Part shown: one piece after another, positions 46,497-58,731 of the stretch
Numbering within the stretch: the first letter of the stretch is position 1
Layout: each line of letters starts with the position of its first letter
Assembly (NCBI RefSeq): GCF_041146395.1
Contig: NW_027182887.1
Span: 23,501 to 87,500 of the forward strand
Direction of reading: 5' to 3'
DNA length: 64,000 nt
DNA from: Eulemur rufifrons
Taxonomy: Eukaryota > Chordata > Mammalia > Primates > Lemuridae
Position numbers and translations under genes: made by a program
The notes under the pieces: model-generated
The model's database searches: none
The model's input: the letters and a program-made list of their open reading frames with translations, nothing else
Told to the model about the DNA's origin: nothing

Positions 46497-46807
46497 AGGG
46501 TTATGGTTAGGGTTAGGGATTTGGGTTTAGGAGAGAGTGTTCAAATGAGGGTTAGGGGTTAGGCATTAGGGGTTAGGGTTAGTGTTAGGGTTAGGGGTTG
46601 GGGTGAGGGTTGGGTTAGGGGCTAGGGTTAGGTTTAGGGTTGGGGTTAGTGTTAGCGTTCGAGTTAGGGATTAGAGTTAGGGTTAAGGGATAGGATTAGG
46701 GTTAAGAGTTTGGCTTAGGGTTCAGGTTAAGGGTTAGGGTTATGGTTAAAGATTAGTGTTAGTTTAAACAGTTACAGTTAGGTTTAGGGTTAAATTTTAG
46801 GGTGAGG

Positions 46808-46852
46808 GCTTTTTAAACTCTGAGAGAGGAAGACGTCTGAGATTAAGATTTA
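46808..46852 (+). repeat. Box A fragment (tail only)
   Basis: Only the last ~45 bp of a box A is present (CTTTTTAAACTCTGAGAGAGG, AGACGTCTGAGATTAAGATTT), directly after GGTGAGGG. The body is missing, pointing to a deletion or a recombination breakpoint inside a box. Confidence 0.75.
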
Positions 46853-47410
46853 GGGATAGGATTATGGTTAGGATTAGGGATGACGATTAGTGTTAGGGTG
46901 AGGGCTTAGGGTTAAGGGTTAGGGTTAGAGTTAGGGTTAAGGTTAGTGTTAGTTTTAACGGTTAAAGTTAGGTTTAGGGTTAAGGTTTATTGTCAGGGTT
47001 AAGGTCAGGGGTTAGGGTTTCGTACAGGGTAAGAGTTAAGTGTTAGGTTTAGGGTTAAAGATTAGCATTATGGTTAGTGTTAAAGGTTAGTGTGAGGGTA
47101 AAAGTTTAGGGTTAAGTTTAAGGGCTAGGGTTAGGGGTTAGTGTTAGGGTTAAGGGGTCTTGTTAGGTTTAGGGTTACAGTTAAGTGTTATGGTTAGTGT
47201 TAGGGGTTACGGTTAGGCTTAGGGTTCATGGTTAGTGTAACATTTAGGGGTTAGGGCTAGGGTTAAATGATAGTGTTAGAGTTAAGGCTTAGGCTTTGGG
47301 TAAAGGTTTAGGGATAGGTTTACGGGTTAGGGTTAGTGTCAGGGTTAAATGTTAGGGTGAGAGTTAACAGTTATGGTTAGGGTTATTGGTTAAGGGTTGT
47401 GTTTATGCTT

Positions 47411-47596
47411 AGGGCACGTGCCTTGTCTGCACTAGGCGGAGAGGTTAGGGGGCTAGCATATTCGCCGGGAAATCACTCTATCGTATGCTGGGTATTAGCC
47501 CCTGGACACAGTGGCAGGGCCTCCTTTCACACATGGCGTGGGAGGATTATAGGCTTTCTAAACTCTGAGAAAGAAAAAGTCTGAGAATTAGATTTA
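47411..47596 (+). repeat. Box A, shortened in the middle
   Basis: GGCACGTGCCTTGTCTGCAC, TATCGTATGCTGGGTATTAGC. The usual GGGTTTCATGCAGG between CCCCTGG and ACACAGTGG is deleted, and CTGAGAAAGAAAAAGTCTG replaces GAGAAAGCAAGAAG. Confidence 0.8.
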
Positions 47597-48111
47597 GGGT
47601 TAGGATTATGGTTAGAATTAGGGATGAAGTTTAGTGTTAAGGTGATGCCTTAGGGTTAGGGGTTAGGTTTAGGGTCAGAGTTAAAGGTTAGTGTTAGGTT
47701 TAACAGTTACAGTTAGGTTTAGCGTTAAGGTTTAGTGTTAGGGTTCAGTTTAGGGGATAGGTTTTGGTACAGGTTAAGGTTTAAGTGTTAAGTTTAGAGT
47801 TAAAGATTACAATTAGGGTTAGGTTTAAAGGTAAGTGTGAGGATTAACGGTTAGGGTTAAGCATGAGGGTTAGGGATTAGGTTTAGTGTTAAGGGTTTAT
47901 GTTAGTTTAGGGTTAGAGTTAAGTGTTATGGTTAGGGTTAGGGGTTAGGGTTAGATATAGGGTGCATGGTTAGGGTTACGTTTAGGGGTTAGGGTTACGG
48001 GTTAGGTTTAGGGTGAGTGTTTGGTGTTAGTGTTGGGCATTAGGATAAGGGCTTAGGTTTAGGGTTAGCGTTTAGGTTTAGTGTTAGGGCTTAGATTTAG
48101 CGGTTAGTTTA

Positions 48112-48296
48112 AGGGCACAGGACCTGTTTAATCTATGGTGAGAAGGGTGCAGAATTGGTCCCCTTGACACCACACCATCGTACCTGGGCCTTGGGCCCAG
48201 ACCTACATGCAGGACTCAGGCGGAGCCTCTTCTCACTCATGGCATGGCTCTATTGTAGGCTTGGTGAACTCTGAAAATGGAGGAAGTGTGAGAATT
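48112..48296 (+). repeat. Box B
   Basis: GGGCACAGGACCTGTTTAATC, GCAGAATTGGTCCCC, ACATGCAGGACTCAGGCGG, TTGTAGGCTTGGTGAACTCTG and AATGGAGGAAGTGTGAG. Confidence 0.83.
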
Positions 48297-49072
48297 AGGG
48301 TTATGGTTATGGTTAATTGTTTGGGGTTAGGGGTTAGGGTTCGAGTGTGGTTCAGGGGTTAGAAATTAGGAGTTAGTGTTAGTGTTAGGGTTAGGGGTTA
48401 GGGGTTAGTGTTGGTTTAGGGGCTAGGGTTAGATTCAGAGTTAGGGTTAGTGTTAGGGTTAGGGTTAGGGATTATGGTTAGGGTTAGGAATTAGGGTTAG
48501 GGTTAGGCTTAAGGGATAGGATTAGGGTAAAGGGTTAAGGCTTAGGGTTAGCATTAGGGATTAGGGTTAGGGTTAAGTGTTAGGGTTTTGGTCTGATTTA
48601 AGGGTTAGGGTGAGCGTTAACAGTTAGGGTTAAGGTTAATTGTTAGGATTGGGGGTTAGGCTTAAGGATTCGTATTAGGGTTAGGGTATAAGGGTGAGAC
48701 TTAAGTCTTATGGTTAGGGACAGGGCTTTTGGTTAGGGATAAGGGTTAGGAGTTAGGGTTACTTTTAGGCATAGGGTAGGATTAGGGGTGAGGGTTAGGG
48801 TTAGGGTTAGTGTTAGGGTTGTTGGTAGTGTTAAGGTTAGGGTTAGCAGTTTAGAATTAGGGTTAGGGATTAGGTTTTATGGTTATGGCTAAGATTTAGG
48901 GTTAGAATTATGGGATAGGCGTTGTTCTCAGTATAAGTGTTATGCATTAACTTTAGGAGATGCGGTTAAAGTTAGGGTTACAGTGTGGTCTACATGATAA
49001 GGTGAGCAGTAGGATCAGGGTTAGGTGTTACGTTCAAGGTTAGGGTTATATGTTAGGCGTACTTTTTATGCT

Positions 49073-49271
49073 TAGGGCACGGGCCCTGTCTGCACTAGGC
49101 GGGAGGATTAGGGGTCTAGGATTGTGGCCGAGAACTTTCTCTATCGTACACTGGGTATGGGTCCCTGGGTTTCATGCAGGACACAGTGGCAGAGCCTCTT
49201 TTCACGCATGGCATGGGAGGATTGTAGGCTTTCTAAACTCTGAGAAAGCAAGAAGTCTGAGAATTAGATTT
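49073..49271 (+). repeat. Box A
   Basis: GGGCACGGGCCCTGTCTGCAC, then the unusual ATTGTGGCCGAGAACTTTC, TTTCATGCAGGACACAGTGG, and a normal tail. Confidence 0.83.
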
Positions 49272-49800
49272 AGGGATAGGATTATGGTTAGTGTTAAGGA
49301 TAAAGTTTAGCATTAGGGTGAGGGCTTAGGGTTAGGGGTTAGAGTTACGGTCAGGGTTAAAGGTTAGTGTTAGGTTTAATGGTTACAGTTAGCTTTAGGG
49401 TCAAGTGTTAGGGTTAAGGTTAAGGTTAGGGGTTAGGTTTTGGTACAGGGTAAGGGTTAACTGTTAGGTTTAGGGTTAAAGATTACGATTAGGGTTAGGT
49501 TTAAGGGTTAGTGTGAGAGTTAACGGTTAGGGTTAAGGTTAAGTGTTAGGGTTAGTGGTTAAGTTTAGGTTTAAGTGTTCATGTTAGGTTTAGGGTTAGA
49601 GTTAAGTGTTATGGTTAGGGTTTGGGGTTAGGGTTAGGTTTAGGGTTCATCGTTAGGGTTACGTTTAGGCATTAGGGTTATGGGTAAGGATTAGGGTAAG
49701 GGTTTAATGTTAGTGTTGGGCGTTAGGGTCAGGGCTTAAGTTTAGGGTTAAGGGTTAGTGTTAGAGTTAGCATTAGGGCTTAGATTTAGAGGTTATTTTA

Positions 49801-49987
49801 AGGGCACAGGACCTGTGTAATCTATGGTGAGAAGCGTGCAGAATGGGTCATCGCCACACCACACCATCGTACCCTAGGCCTTGGGCCCAGACCTACATGC
49901 AGGTCTCAGGCAGAGCCTCTTCTCACGCATGGCATGGTTTTATTGTAGGCTTGGCTAACTCTGAGAATGGAGGAAGTGTGAGAATTA
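49801..49987 (+). repeat. Box B
   Basis: AGGGCACAGGACCTGTGTAATC, GAGAAGCGTGCAGAATGGG, ACATGCAGGTCTCAGGCAG, TTGTAGGCTTGGCTAACTCTG. Confidence 0.83.
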
Positions 49988-50796
49988 TGGTTATGATTAG
50001 GGTTAGGTGTTTGGGGTTAGGGGTTAGTGTTCGCGTGAGGGTTAGGTGTTAGGGATTACGGGTTAGGGTTAATGTTAGCATTAGGGGTTAACGGTTAGGG
50101 TTGGGTTAGGGACTAGAGATAGATTTAGGGTTGGGGTTAGGGTTAGGGTTAGGGTTAGGGGTTAGGGTTAGGGTTAAGGGATAGGATTAGGGTTAAGTGT
50201 TAAGGCTTAGGGTTAGCATTAAGGGATAGGGTTAGGGTTAAGGGTTAGGGTTATGGTCCGAGTTAAGGGTTAGGGTGAGGGTTAACAGTTAGGGTTAGGG
50301 TTATAAGTTAGGGATAGTGTTAGGTTTAAGGTCTAGGGTTAGGGTTAGAGGTAGCTTTACTGCTAAGATTAGGTCTCGGCATTAAGGTAAGGGTTAGTGT
50401 TAGGGTTAAGGGTTAGGGTTAGGTTTAATTGTTAGGATTAGGATCAGAATTAAGGGTTAGGCGTAGGGTTAGGGGATAGGGTTAGGGTTTAGGGTAAACT
50501 TTTAAGGTTATGTTTAGGGATAAGGTTAGGGTTAGCGTTTAAGGTTAGGGTTAGTATTAGGGTTGTTTGTAGGGTTAAGGTAATGTTTAGTGGTTAGAAT
50601 TAGGGTTAGGGATTAGGGGTTACTGTTATGGCTAGGAGTTAGGGTTAGAATTAAGTGATAGGGGTTGTTCTTAGCATAAGTGTTATGCATTAATGTTAGG
50701 ATAAGTGGTTAAAGTTAGGTTTACGGTGAGGTTTATGTGTTAAGGTGAGCAATAGGATCAGGGTTAGAATTATGAGTGAGGGGTAGGGTTTTGCTT

Positions 50797-50993
50797 AGGG
50801 TATGGGCCCTGTGTGCCCTAGGAGTGGGATTGAGGGGGATGCGATTGTCACCAGAAACCCACTCTATCGTATGCAGGGTATGGGCCCATGGGTTTCTTGT
50901 AGGACACTCTGGCAGAGCCTGATTTCACGCATGGTAAAGGAGGATTGTAAGCTTTCAAATCTCTAAGAAAGTAAGAAGTCTGAGAATTAGATT
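50797..50993 (+). repeat. Box A
   Basis: AGGGTATGGGCCCTGTGTGCCC, GGGTTTCTTGTAGGACACTC, GATTGTAAGCTTTCAAATCTC. It is the most diverged complete A copy on +. Confidence 0.8.
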
Positions 50994-51309
50994 TAAGGTT
51001 AGGATTATCGTTATGGTTAGGGATGAAGTTTAATCTTAGGGTGAGGGCTTCGGGTAAGGGGATACGGTTAGTTTTAGGGTTAAAAGTTACTGTTAGGTTT
51101 AACAGTTACAGTTAGACTTAGGGTTTAGGTTTAGGGTTAGGGTTAAGCTTAGGGGTTATGGTTTGGTACAGGGTTAGGGTTAAGTGTTAGGGTTAGGGTT
51201 AAAGATCATGACAAGGGTTAGAGTTAAGGGTTAGTTTGAGTGTTAACAGTAGGGTTAAGGATAACTTTTAGGGTTAGGGGTTAGGATTAGTGTTAGGGCT
51301 GAGATTTAG

Positions 51310-51501
51310 CGGTTAGTTTAAGGGCACAGGACCTGTTTAATCTATGGTGAGAGTGGTGCACAGGGTCGCTGCGACACAACACCACCGTACGCTGGGCCTT
51401 GGGCCAAGACCTCCATACAGGACTCAGGTGGAGCCTCTTCTCACGCATGACATGGCTGTATTGTAGGCTTGGTTAACTCTGAGAATGGAAGAAGTGTCAG
51501 A
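51310..51501 (+). repeat. Box B next to the head-to-head junction
   Basis: Complete box B (AGGGCACAGGACCTGTTTAATC, GAGAGTGGTGC, TTGTAGGCTTGGTTAACTCTG, AATGGAAGAAGTGTCAG). It ends ~15 bp before the orientation switch. Confidence 0.82.
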
Positions 51502-51514
51502 AATCGGGTTAGGG

Positions 51515-51532
51515 CTGGCTGTAGGTGTTTTT
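51515..51532. other. Head-to-head TTAGGG / CCCTAA junction
   Basis: G-strand repeats end with GGGTTAGGG at about 51,514. Eighteen bases that are not telomere-like (CTGGCTGTAGGTGTTTTT) follow, and AACCCCTAACCC begins at 51,533. The order TTAGGG then CCCTAA on one strand is that of a head-to-head telomere-type joint. Confidence 0.85.
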
Positions 51533-51634
51533 AACCCCTAACCCTAACACTAACCCCCTAATCCTAACCCTAACACTAACCCCAAGGTTAAATCTAACCT
51601 TAACCCCTACGACAACCCTAACCCTAACCCTAAC

Positions 51635-51673
51635 CCCTCTCACTGTAGAATAAACAGGTCCTGTGCCCTTAAA
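51635..51673 (-). repeat. Truncated box B at the junction
   Basis: Only the CTCTCACTGTAGAATAAACAGGTCCTGTGCCC end of box B remains, directly after four CCCTAA-like words. The remaining ~145 bp are missing. Confidence 0.78.
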
Positions 51674-52192
51674 CTAACCACTAAATCTAAGCCCTAACAT
51701 CAACCCTAACCTCTGACCCTAAACCTAAGCCCTGAGCCTAAAGCCCAACACTAACTCTAAACTCTTACCCTAAAGCTAATCCCTAACCCTAATGCTAACC
51801 TCTAAACGTAACCCTAACTGTGAACCCTAAACCTAACCCTAACCTCGAGCGCTAACCATGGCACTTAACTCTAACCCTAAACCTAACATGAACCCTTAAT
51901 CCTAACACTAACCCTAACCCTAACTCTTAACTTTAACCCTGACTGTTAACCCTCACACTAACCTTTAAACCTAACCTTAATCGTAATCTTTAACCCTAAA
52001 CCTAATATTTAACCCTAATCCTGTACCAAACCCTAAACCCTAACCTTAAACCTAACCATAAACCTTAACCCTGAACCTAACTGTAACGGTTAAATCTAAG
52101 AGTAACCTGTAACGCTACCCGTAACCCCTAACTCTAAGCCTTCACCCTAATACTAACCTTGATCCTTAACCCGAACCCTAACCCTAACCCTA

Positions 52193-52391
52193 AATCTAAT
52201 TCTCAGTCTTCTTGCTTTCTTAGAGTTTAGAAAGCCTACAATCCTCCCATGCCATGCGTGAAAGGAGGCTCTTCCACTGTGTCCTGAATGAACCGCTGGG
52301 GCCCATAACCAGAGTACGATAGAGTGGGTTCCTGGTGACAATCCCAGCCCCCTAACCCCCCCCCGCCTAATGCAGACAAGGCCCGTGCCCT
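52193..52391 (-). repeat. Box A
   Basis: TCTCAGTCTTCTTGCTTTC, CCATGCCATGCGTGAAAGG, TGTCCTGAATGAACCGC, GACAAGGCCCGTGCCCTAAGC. Confidence 0.83.
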
Positions 52392-53563
52392 AAGCATAAA
52401 CGCTACACCTCACCCAAAACTCTAACCCTGAAAATAACATTTAACCCTGATTCTATTGCTCACCTTAGAATGTAAACCTCACCGTAACCTGAACTTTAAC
52501 CTCTTATCCTAACGTTAATGCATAACACTTACCCTGAGATTAACCCCTATCCCATAATTCTAACCCTATCTCCTAGTCATAACTGTGACAACTAATCCCT
52601 AACCCTAATTCTAAACCACTAACACTAACTGTTACCCTACGTAGTTACTGTTACGGTAACCTACTGTTACCCTAACACTGAACCTAACCCTTACTCCTAA
52701 CGCCAAAGCTATGGCTAAAAATAATGCTAACCCTTGACCCTTTACCCTAACTCCTAACCCTAACCCTAATCCTAACCACTAAACCCAACCTTAGCTCTTA
52801 ACCCTAACCCTAAACCTTACCCTGACGCCTAGACCTAACACTAACACTAAACTAACACCTAACCCTAATCATAACCCCTAAAGCTAACCCTAACCCTGAA
52901 CCCTAAACCTAACCCTAACACTTAATACTAACTATATCCCTAACCCCTAACCCCAACCCTAACCCTAACCGTTAACCCTCACCCTAACCCTTAAATCGGA
53001 CCCTAACACTAAATCTTAACCCTAAAGCTACGCCCAACCCTTAACCATAATCCTATCCCTTAACCCTAAACCTAACCCCTAACCCTAAACCTAACACTAA
53101 CCCCAATCCTAATTCTAACCATAGCCCTTAATACATCACTACGCCTAACCCCTAACCCTAACCCTAACCCCTAATGCTAACCCTAACACTGAACCCTAAA
53201 CCTAACCCTATCCCTAACCCTTAAACATAACTCTATCCCTAACCAATAATCCTAAGCCTAATCTTTAACCCTCACCCTAGAGCTTAACTCAAACCGTAAC
53301 CCTAAGCCTAAACCCCAACCCTAACACTTAACACAAACCCTAAGCCTAAACACTTAACGCCAATCCTATCCTTTAACCCTAACACTAACCCTGATGCCTA
53401 ATCCTAACCCTAACACTAACCCCAACCATAAATCTAACCCTAGCCCCTAACGCAAAACTAACCCCTAACCCTAACACTAACCCTAAATCCTAGTCCCTAA
53501 CCACTAAACCTCACTTGAACCCTAACTCCTAACACCAAACCCTTAACCCTAACCATAACCCTA

Positions 53564-53750
53564 TTTCTCACACTACTTCCATTCTCAGAGTTAACCAAGC
53601 CTAAAATACAACCATGCAATGCGTGAGTAGAGTTTCCGCATGAGTCCTGCAAGTAGGTCTGGGCCAAAGGCCCAGGATCCGATGGTGTGGTGTCGCATGG
53701 AAACATTCTGCATCCTTCTCACCATAGATTACACAGGTCCTGTACCCTTA
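53564..53750 (-). repeat. Box B
   Basis: TTTCTCACACTACTTCCATTC, AGTTAACCAAGCCTAAAATAC, GTCCTGCAAGTAGG, CAGGTCCTGTACCCTTAAAC. Confidence 0.82.
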
Positions 53751-54263
53751 AACTAACCGCCAAATCAAAGCCCAAACACTGACCCTAACCCCTAACCCTA
53801 CCTAAGCCCTGACCCTAATGCCCAACACTAACACTAAACGCTTACCCTAAACCTAACCCCTAAATGTAACCTTAACCATGAACCCTAAACCTAACCCAAA
53901 CCCCTAACCCTAACCATAACACTTAACTCTAACCCTAAACCTAACATGAACACTTAACCCTAACCCTAACCCATAAACCTAACACTTAACCTTAACCCTA
54001 ACCGTTAACCCTCACACTAAACCTTAACCCTAACCCTAATCCTAATCTTTAAGCCTAAACCTAGCACTTAACCCTTACCCTGTACCAAAACCTAACCCCT
54101 AATCTTAACCCTAAGCTTAAACCTTAAAGCTTAACCCTAAACCTAACTGTAACTGTTAAACCTAACACTAACCTTTAACCCTGACCCTAACTGAAACCCC
54201 TAACCCTAAGCCCTCACCATAACAGTAACCTATATTGCTAACCCTAACCCTAATCCTAGCCCT

Positions 54264-54460
54264 AAATTTAATTCTCAGACTTCTTGCTTTCTCAGAGTTT
54301 ACAAAGCCTACAATCCTCCCATGCCATGTGTAGAAGGAGGCTTGGCCACTGTGTCCGGCATGAAACCAAGGGGCCCATACCCAGTGTATGATAGAGTGGC
54401 TTCCGGCATCTATCCCAGCCCTCTAAGCCCCCTCCTAGAGCAGAGAGGGCTCGTGATATA
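54264..54460 (-). repeat. Box A
   Basis: TTCTCAGACTTCTTGCTTTC, CCATGCCATGTGTAGAAGG, GTGTCCGGCATGAAACC, GAGAGGGCTCGTGATATAAGC. Confidence 0.82.
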
Positions 54461-55313
54461 AGCATAAACACTACCCCTCACCCATAACCCTAACCCTGAA
54501 CATCACAGCTCACCCTGATACTATTGCTCACCTTAACACATCAACCTCACCATAACTCTAACTTGAACCTGTTATCCTAACGTTAATGCATAAGACTTAC
54601 CCTAAGAACAACCCCTATCCCTTAATTCTAACCCTAACTCCTAGCCACAATTGTAACACCTAATCCCTAAGGCTAATTCAAAACTGCTAAACATTACCTT
54701 ATCCCTACAAACTAACCCTAACCCTAACCGCTAACCCTAACCGTACACCTAAAAATAACCGTAACACTTGACACTTAACCCTAACCCTTAACCCTGATCC
54801 TAATCCTAACAATTAAACCTAACCCTAACTCTTAAGCCTAACACTAACACGTACCCTAATGCCTAGACCTAACCCTAAGAGTAAACGTAACCCCTAACCC
54901 TAACCCTAATCCCTAATGCTAACCCTAACACTGAACCCTAATCCTAAGCCTTAAACCTAACTCTATCCTTAACCCATAACCCTAGCCCTAACCGTTAACC
55001 CCACACTAACCCTTAACTCGAACTGTAACCCTAACCCTTAAAACTAAACCTAACACTTAACGCTAACCCTAAGCCTTAACGCTTAACCCTTATCCTATCC
55101 CTTAACCCTAACCCTAACCCATAACGCTAACCCTAACCCCACTCTAAATCTAACCCTAGCCCCTAACCCAACCCTAACCCCTAAGCCCTAACCCTAGCAC
55201 TAAACCCAACACCTACTCCCTAACCCCTAATCCTCACTCGAAGCTTAAGCCCTAACCCTAAGCCCTCTCCCTGACTAATCTTCATCCCTAACCCTAACCA
55301 TAATCCTAACCCT

Positions 55314-55512
55314 AAATCTAATTCTCAGACTTCTTGCTATCTCAGAGTTTTAAAAGCCTAAAATTCTCCAAAGCCATGCGTGAAAGCTGGCTCTGCCACA
55401 GTGTCCTGCATGAAACCCAGGAGCCCATACTCTGTGTACAATAGAGTGGGTTCCCGGGGACAATCACAGCCCCCTAACTCCCCCTGCTAGTGCTGACAGG
55501 GCCCATGCCCTA
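55314..55512 (-). repeat. Box A
   Basis: TTGCTATCTCAGAGTTTTAAAAG, AAGCCATGCGTGAAAGCTGG, GTGTCCTGCATGAAACCCAGG, GACAGGGCCCATGCCC. Confidence 0.82.
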
Positions 55513-56327
55513 AGCAAAAACCCTGCACCTCACCCATAACCCTAACCCTGAACATAACACCTAACCCTGATGTTATTGTTCACCTTAACACGTAAACCTC
55601 ACTGTAACCCTAACTTTAACCCCTATCCTAATGTTATTGCATAACACTTACCCTAAGAACAAACCCTATCCCTTAATTCTAAGCCTAACTCCTAGCATAA
55701 CCGTAACACCTAATCCCTAACCTTAATTCTAAACTGCTAAACATTACCTTCACCCTACAAACAACCCTAACACTAACCCTAACTCTAACCGCTAACCCTA
55801 ACCCTAACCATTACCCTCATCATAATCCTAACAATTAAACCTAACCCTAATTCTTAACCCTAACACGAACCATTACCATAATGCCTAGACCTAACCCTAA
55901 CTGTAACCCTAACCCCTAACCCTAACCCTAACCGCTAATGCTAACCCTAACCCCGAACCCTAAACCTAACCCTAACCCTATCCCTTAAACCTATTACTAT
56001 CCCTAAACCATTACCCTAATCGCAACTGTTAACCCTCACTCTCACCCTTAACTTGGACCGAAACCCTAACCCTTAACCCTAACCTTAACCCTTACTGCTA
56101 ATCTTAAGCCTTCACCCTTTACCTTAATCCTATCTTGTAAGCCTAACCCTAACGCTGACCCCTAACCCACCTGAACATTAACCCTAAACCTAAATCTAAC
56201 GCTAGCCCCTTACAAAAACCTAACACCTAAGCCCTGACACACTAATCCTAACTTCTAATTCCTAACCACTAAACTTCACTCAAACCCAAACCTCTAACCC
56301 CAAACACATAACCCTAACCATAACCCT

Positions 56328-56514
56328 AATTCTCACACTTCCTTTGTTCTCAGAGTTGACCAAGCCTACAATAGAGCCATGCCACGAGTGAGAAGAGGCT
56401 CTGCCTGAGTCCTGCATGTAGGTCTGGGCCCAAGGCCCAAGTACGATGGTGTGGTGTTGAGGCGACCCAGTCTGCACCCTTCCCACCATAGATGAAACAG
56501 AGCATGTGCCCTTA
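56328..56514 (-). repeat. Box B
   Basis: TTCTCACACTTCCTTTGTTC, GACCAAGCCTACAATAGAGCC, GTCCTGCATGTAGG, AGCATGTGCCC. Confidence 0.82.
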
Positions 56515-57023
56515 AACTAACCACTAAATCTAAGCCCTAACACTAAACCTAAATCCTAACCCTAAACCTCAGCCCTTATCCTAACGCCCAACAGTAACAC
56601 TAAACACTCGCCCTAAACTTAACCCGTAACCCGAACCCCTAAATGTAACCCTAACCATGAACCCTAAACCTAACCCTAACCTCTAGCCATAACCATAACA
56701 CTTAACTCTAAACCTAAATGTTACACGAAGCCTTATTCCTAACCCTAAGCCCAACCCTAACCCTTAATCTTGAACCTTACCATTAACCCTCACACTAACC
56801 CTTAACCCTAACCCTAATCCTAATCTTTAACCATAAAGCTAACACTGAAGCCTAACCCTGTGCCAAAAGATAAAACCAAACCTTAACCCTAACCCTGAAA
56901 CTTAACCGTAAACGTAACTGTAACTGTTAAAAATAACACAAACCTTTAACCCTAACCCCTAACCCTAAGAGCCCACCGTAACACTAATCTTCCTCGATAA
57001 ACATTACCATAATCCTACCCCTA

Positions 57024-57225
57024 AGTCTAATTGTCAGACTTCTTGCTTTCTCAGAGTTTAGAAAGCCTAAAATCCTCCCATGCCATGAGTAAAAGGGGGC
57101 TCTACCACTGTGTCCTGCATGAAACCCAGGAGCCCATATCCAGCGTACGATAGAGTGGGTTCCTGGGGACAATCCCATCCCCCTAACCCCAGCCCCCCGC
57201 CCAGTGCAGACAGGGCCTGTACGCT
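57024..57225 (-). repeat. Box A, first of the 3.4 kb unit
   Basis: CCATGCCATGAGTAAAAGGGG, CCCGCCCAGTGCAGACAGGGCC. The reverse-strand frame begins MSNRIRVRCYIQGEG, as at 38,777. Confidence 0.83.
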
Positions 57226-57555
57226 AAGTATAAACACTACCCCTAACAGATAACCCTCACCCTGAATATAACACCTGACCCTGATCCTATTGCTCACCTT
57301 AAAACATAAACCTCCCCGTAACCCTAACTTATCCCCTTATCTTAACCTTAATGCATAAAACCCTGAGAAGAAGCCCCATCCCATAATTCTAATCCTAATC
57401 CCCAGCCATAACCATAAGACCTCATCCCTAATTCTAAAATGCCAACCCTAAACTTCACCCTACAAACAACCCTAACCCTAACCCTAACCTCTAACCCTAA
57501 GCCCTCACCCTATCACTAATCTTCATGCCTAAACCGTACCGTAATCCTAACCCTA

Positions 57556-57752
57556 AATCTAATTCTCAGACTTCTTGCTTTCTCAGAGTTTTGAAAGCCT
57601 ACAATCCTACTAAGCCATGCATGAAAGCCGGCTCTGCCACAGTGTCCTGCAAGAAACCCAGAGGCCCATACACAGCGTACGATAGAGTGGGTTCCCAGCG
57701 ACCACAACCGACCCCTAACTTCGATTCCTAGGGCATACAGGGCCCATGCCCT
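57556..57752 (-). repeat. Box A, second of the 3.4 kb unit
   Basis: AAGCCATGCATGAAAGCCGG, GTGTCCTGCAAGAAACC, CCCAGCGACC; same subtype as 38,321 and 42,414. Confidence 0.83.
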
Positions 57753-58544
57753 AAGCATAAACACTACCCCTCACCCATAACCCTAACCCAGAACATAACA
57801 CCTAACCCTGATCCTACTGCTCACCTTAACACGTAAACCTCACCGTAACCCTAATTTTAATCCCATATCGTAACGTTAATGCATGACACCCTGAGAACAA
57901 GCCCTATACTGTAATTCTAACCCTAACTCCTAGCCATAAGCATAACACCTAATCTCTAATTCTGAAACACCAACCCTAACCTTAACCCTACCAACAACAC
58001 TAACACTAATCCTAACCCCTTACCCTAACCCTACGCCTAAAAATAACCGTAACCGTTGATCCTTAGTCATAACCCCTAACCTTAACCCTAACCCTTAACC
58101 CTAATCCCAATCCTAACCATTAAACATAACCCCAACTCTTAACCCTAACTCTAACCTTTACCTTAATGCCTAGAGTTCTAACCCCAACACTGACCTACAG
58201 TTAGAAGTAACACAAACCCCTAATGCTAACCTTAAACCTGAAAAATAAACCTAATCCTTAACAATAACACCCTAACCCTAACCCTAACCCTTAACCCTGA
58301 CCCTAACCCTAAACCTTAACCCTAACCCTGAACCCTAACCCTAAGCCTACCCTTAACCCTAACCCTATCCATTAACCCTAACCGCTAACGATAACACTAA
58401 CCCCAACCCTAAACCTACCCCTGGCTCCCTAACCCAGAATTAACACCGAACCCGTAACACTAACTCTACCCCTAACCACTAGCACCTAACCCTGACTCGA
58501 AACCTAACCCCTAACTCGAAACCCCTAACCCCAACCCTAACCTT

Positions 58545-58731
58545 AATTCTCACACTACTTCCATTCCCGAGTGAAGCAAGCCTACAATACAGCCATGCCA
58601 TGTGTGAGATGAGGATCCGCCTAAGTCCTGCATGTAGGTCTTGTCCCAGGGCCCAGGGAATGATGTTGTGCTTTCGTGGTGACTCCGACCGCACCCCTCT
58701 CACCGTAGATTAACCAGGTCATGTGCCCTTA
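58545..58731 (-). repeat. Box B of the 3.4 kb unit
   Basis: TTCTCACACTACTTCCATTC, GTGAAGCAAGCCTACAATAC, GTCCTGCATGTAGGTC, GGTCATGTGCCCTTAAAC; closest relative on + is 41,410. Confidence 0.83.

Larger units (their letters stand above)
37199..51514 (+). repeat. Degenerate telomere-like DNA, TTAGGG orientation, with boxes
   Basis: TTAGGG-like words with frequent variants (TTAGTG, TTAGCG, TTACGG, GTTAAG) on +. Perfect runs reach about four hexamers (for example near 45,390 and 50,140). Non-telomeric boxes of ~200 bp recur: C and D copies first, then A and B in a repeating order. The spaces between boxes (0.3-1.8 kb) hold only degenerate telomere-like sequence and the short GAGCAATAGGATCAGGG element that leads into box A. 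I see no gene. Confidence 0.92.
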
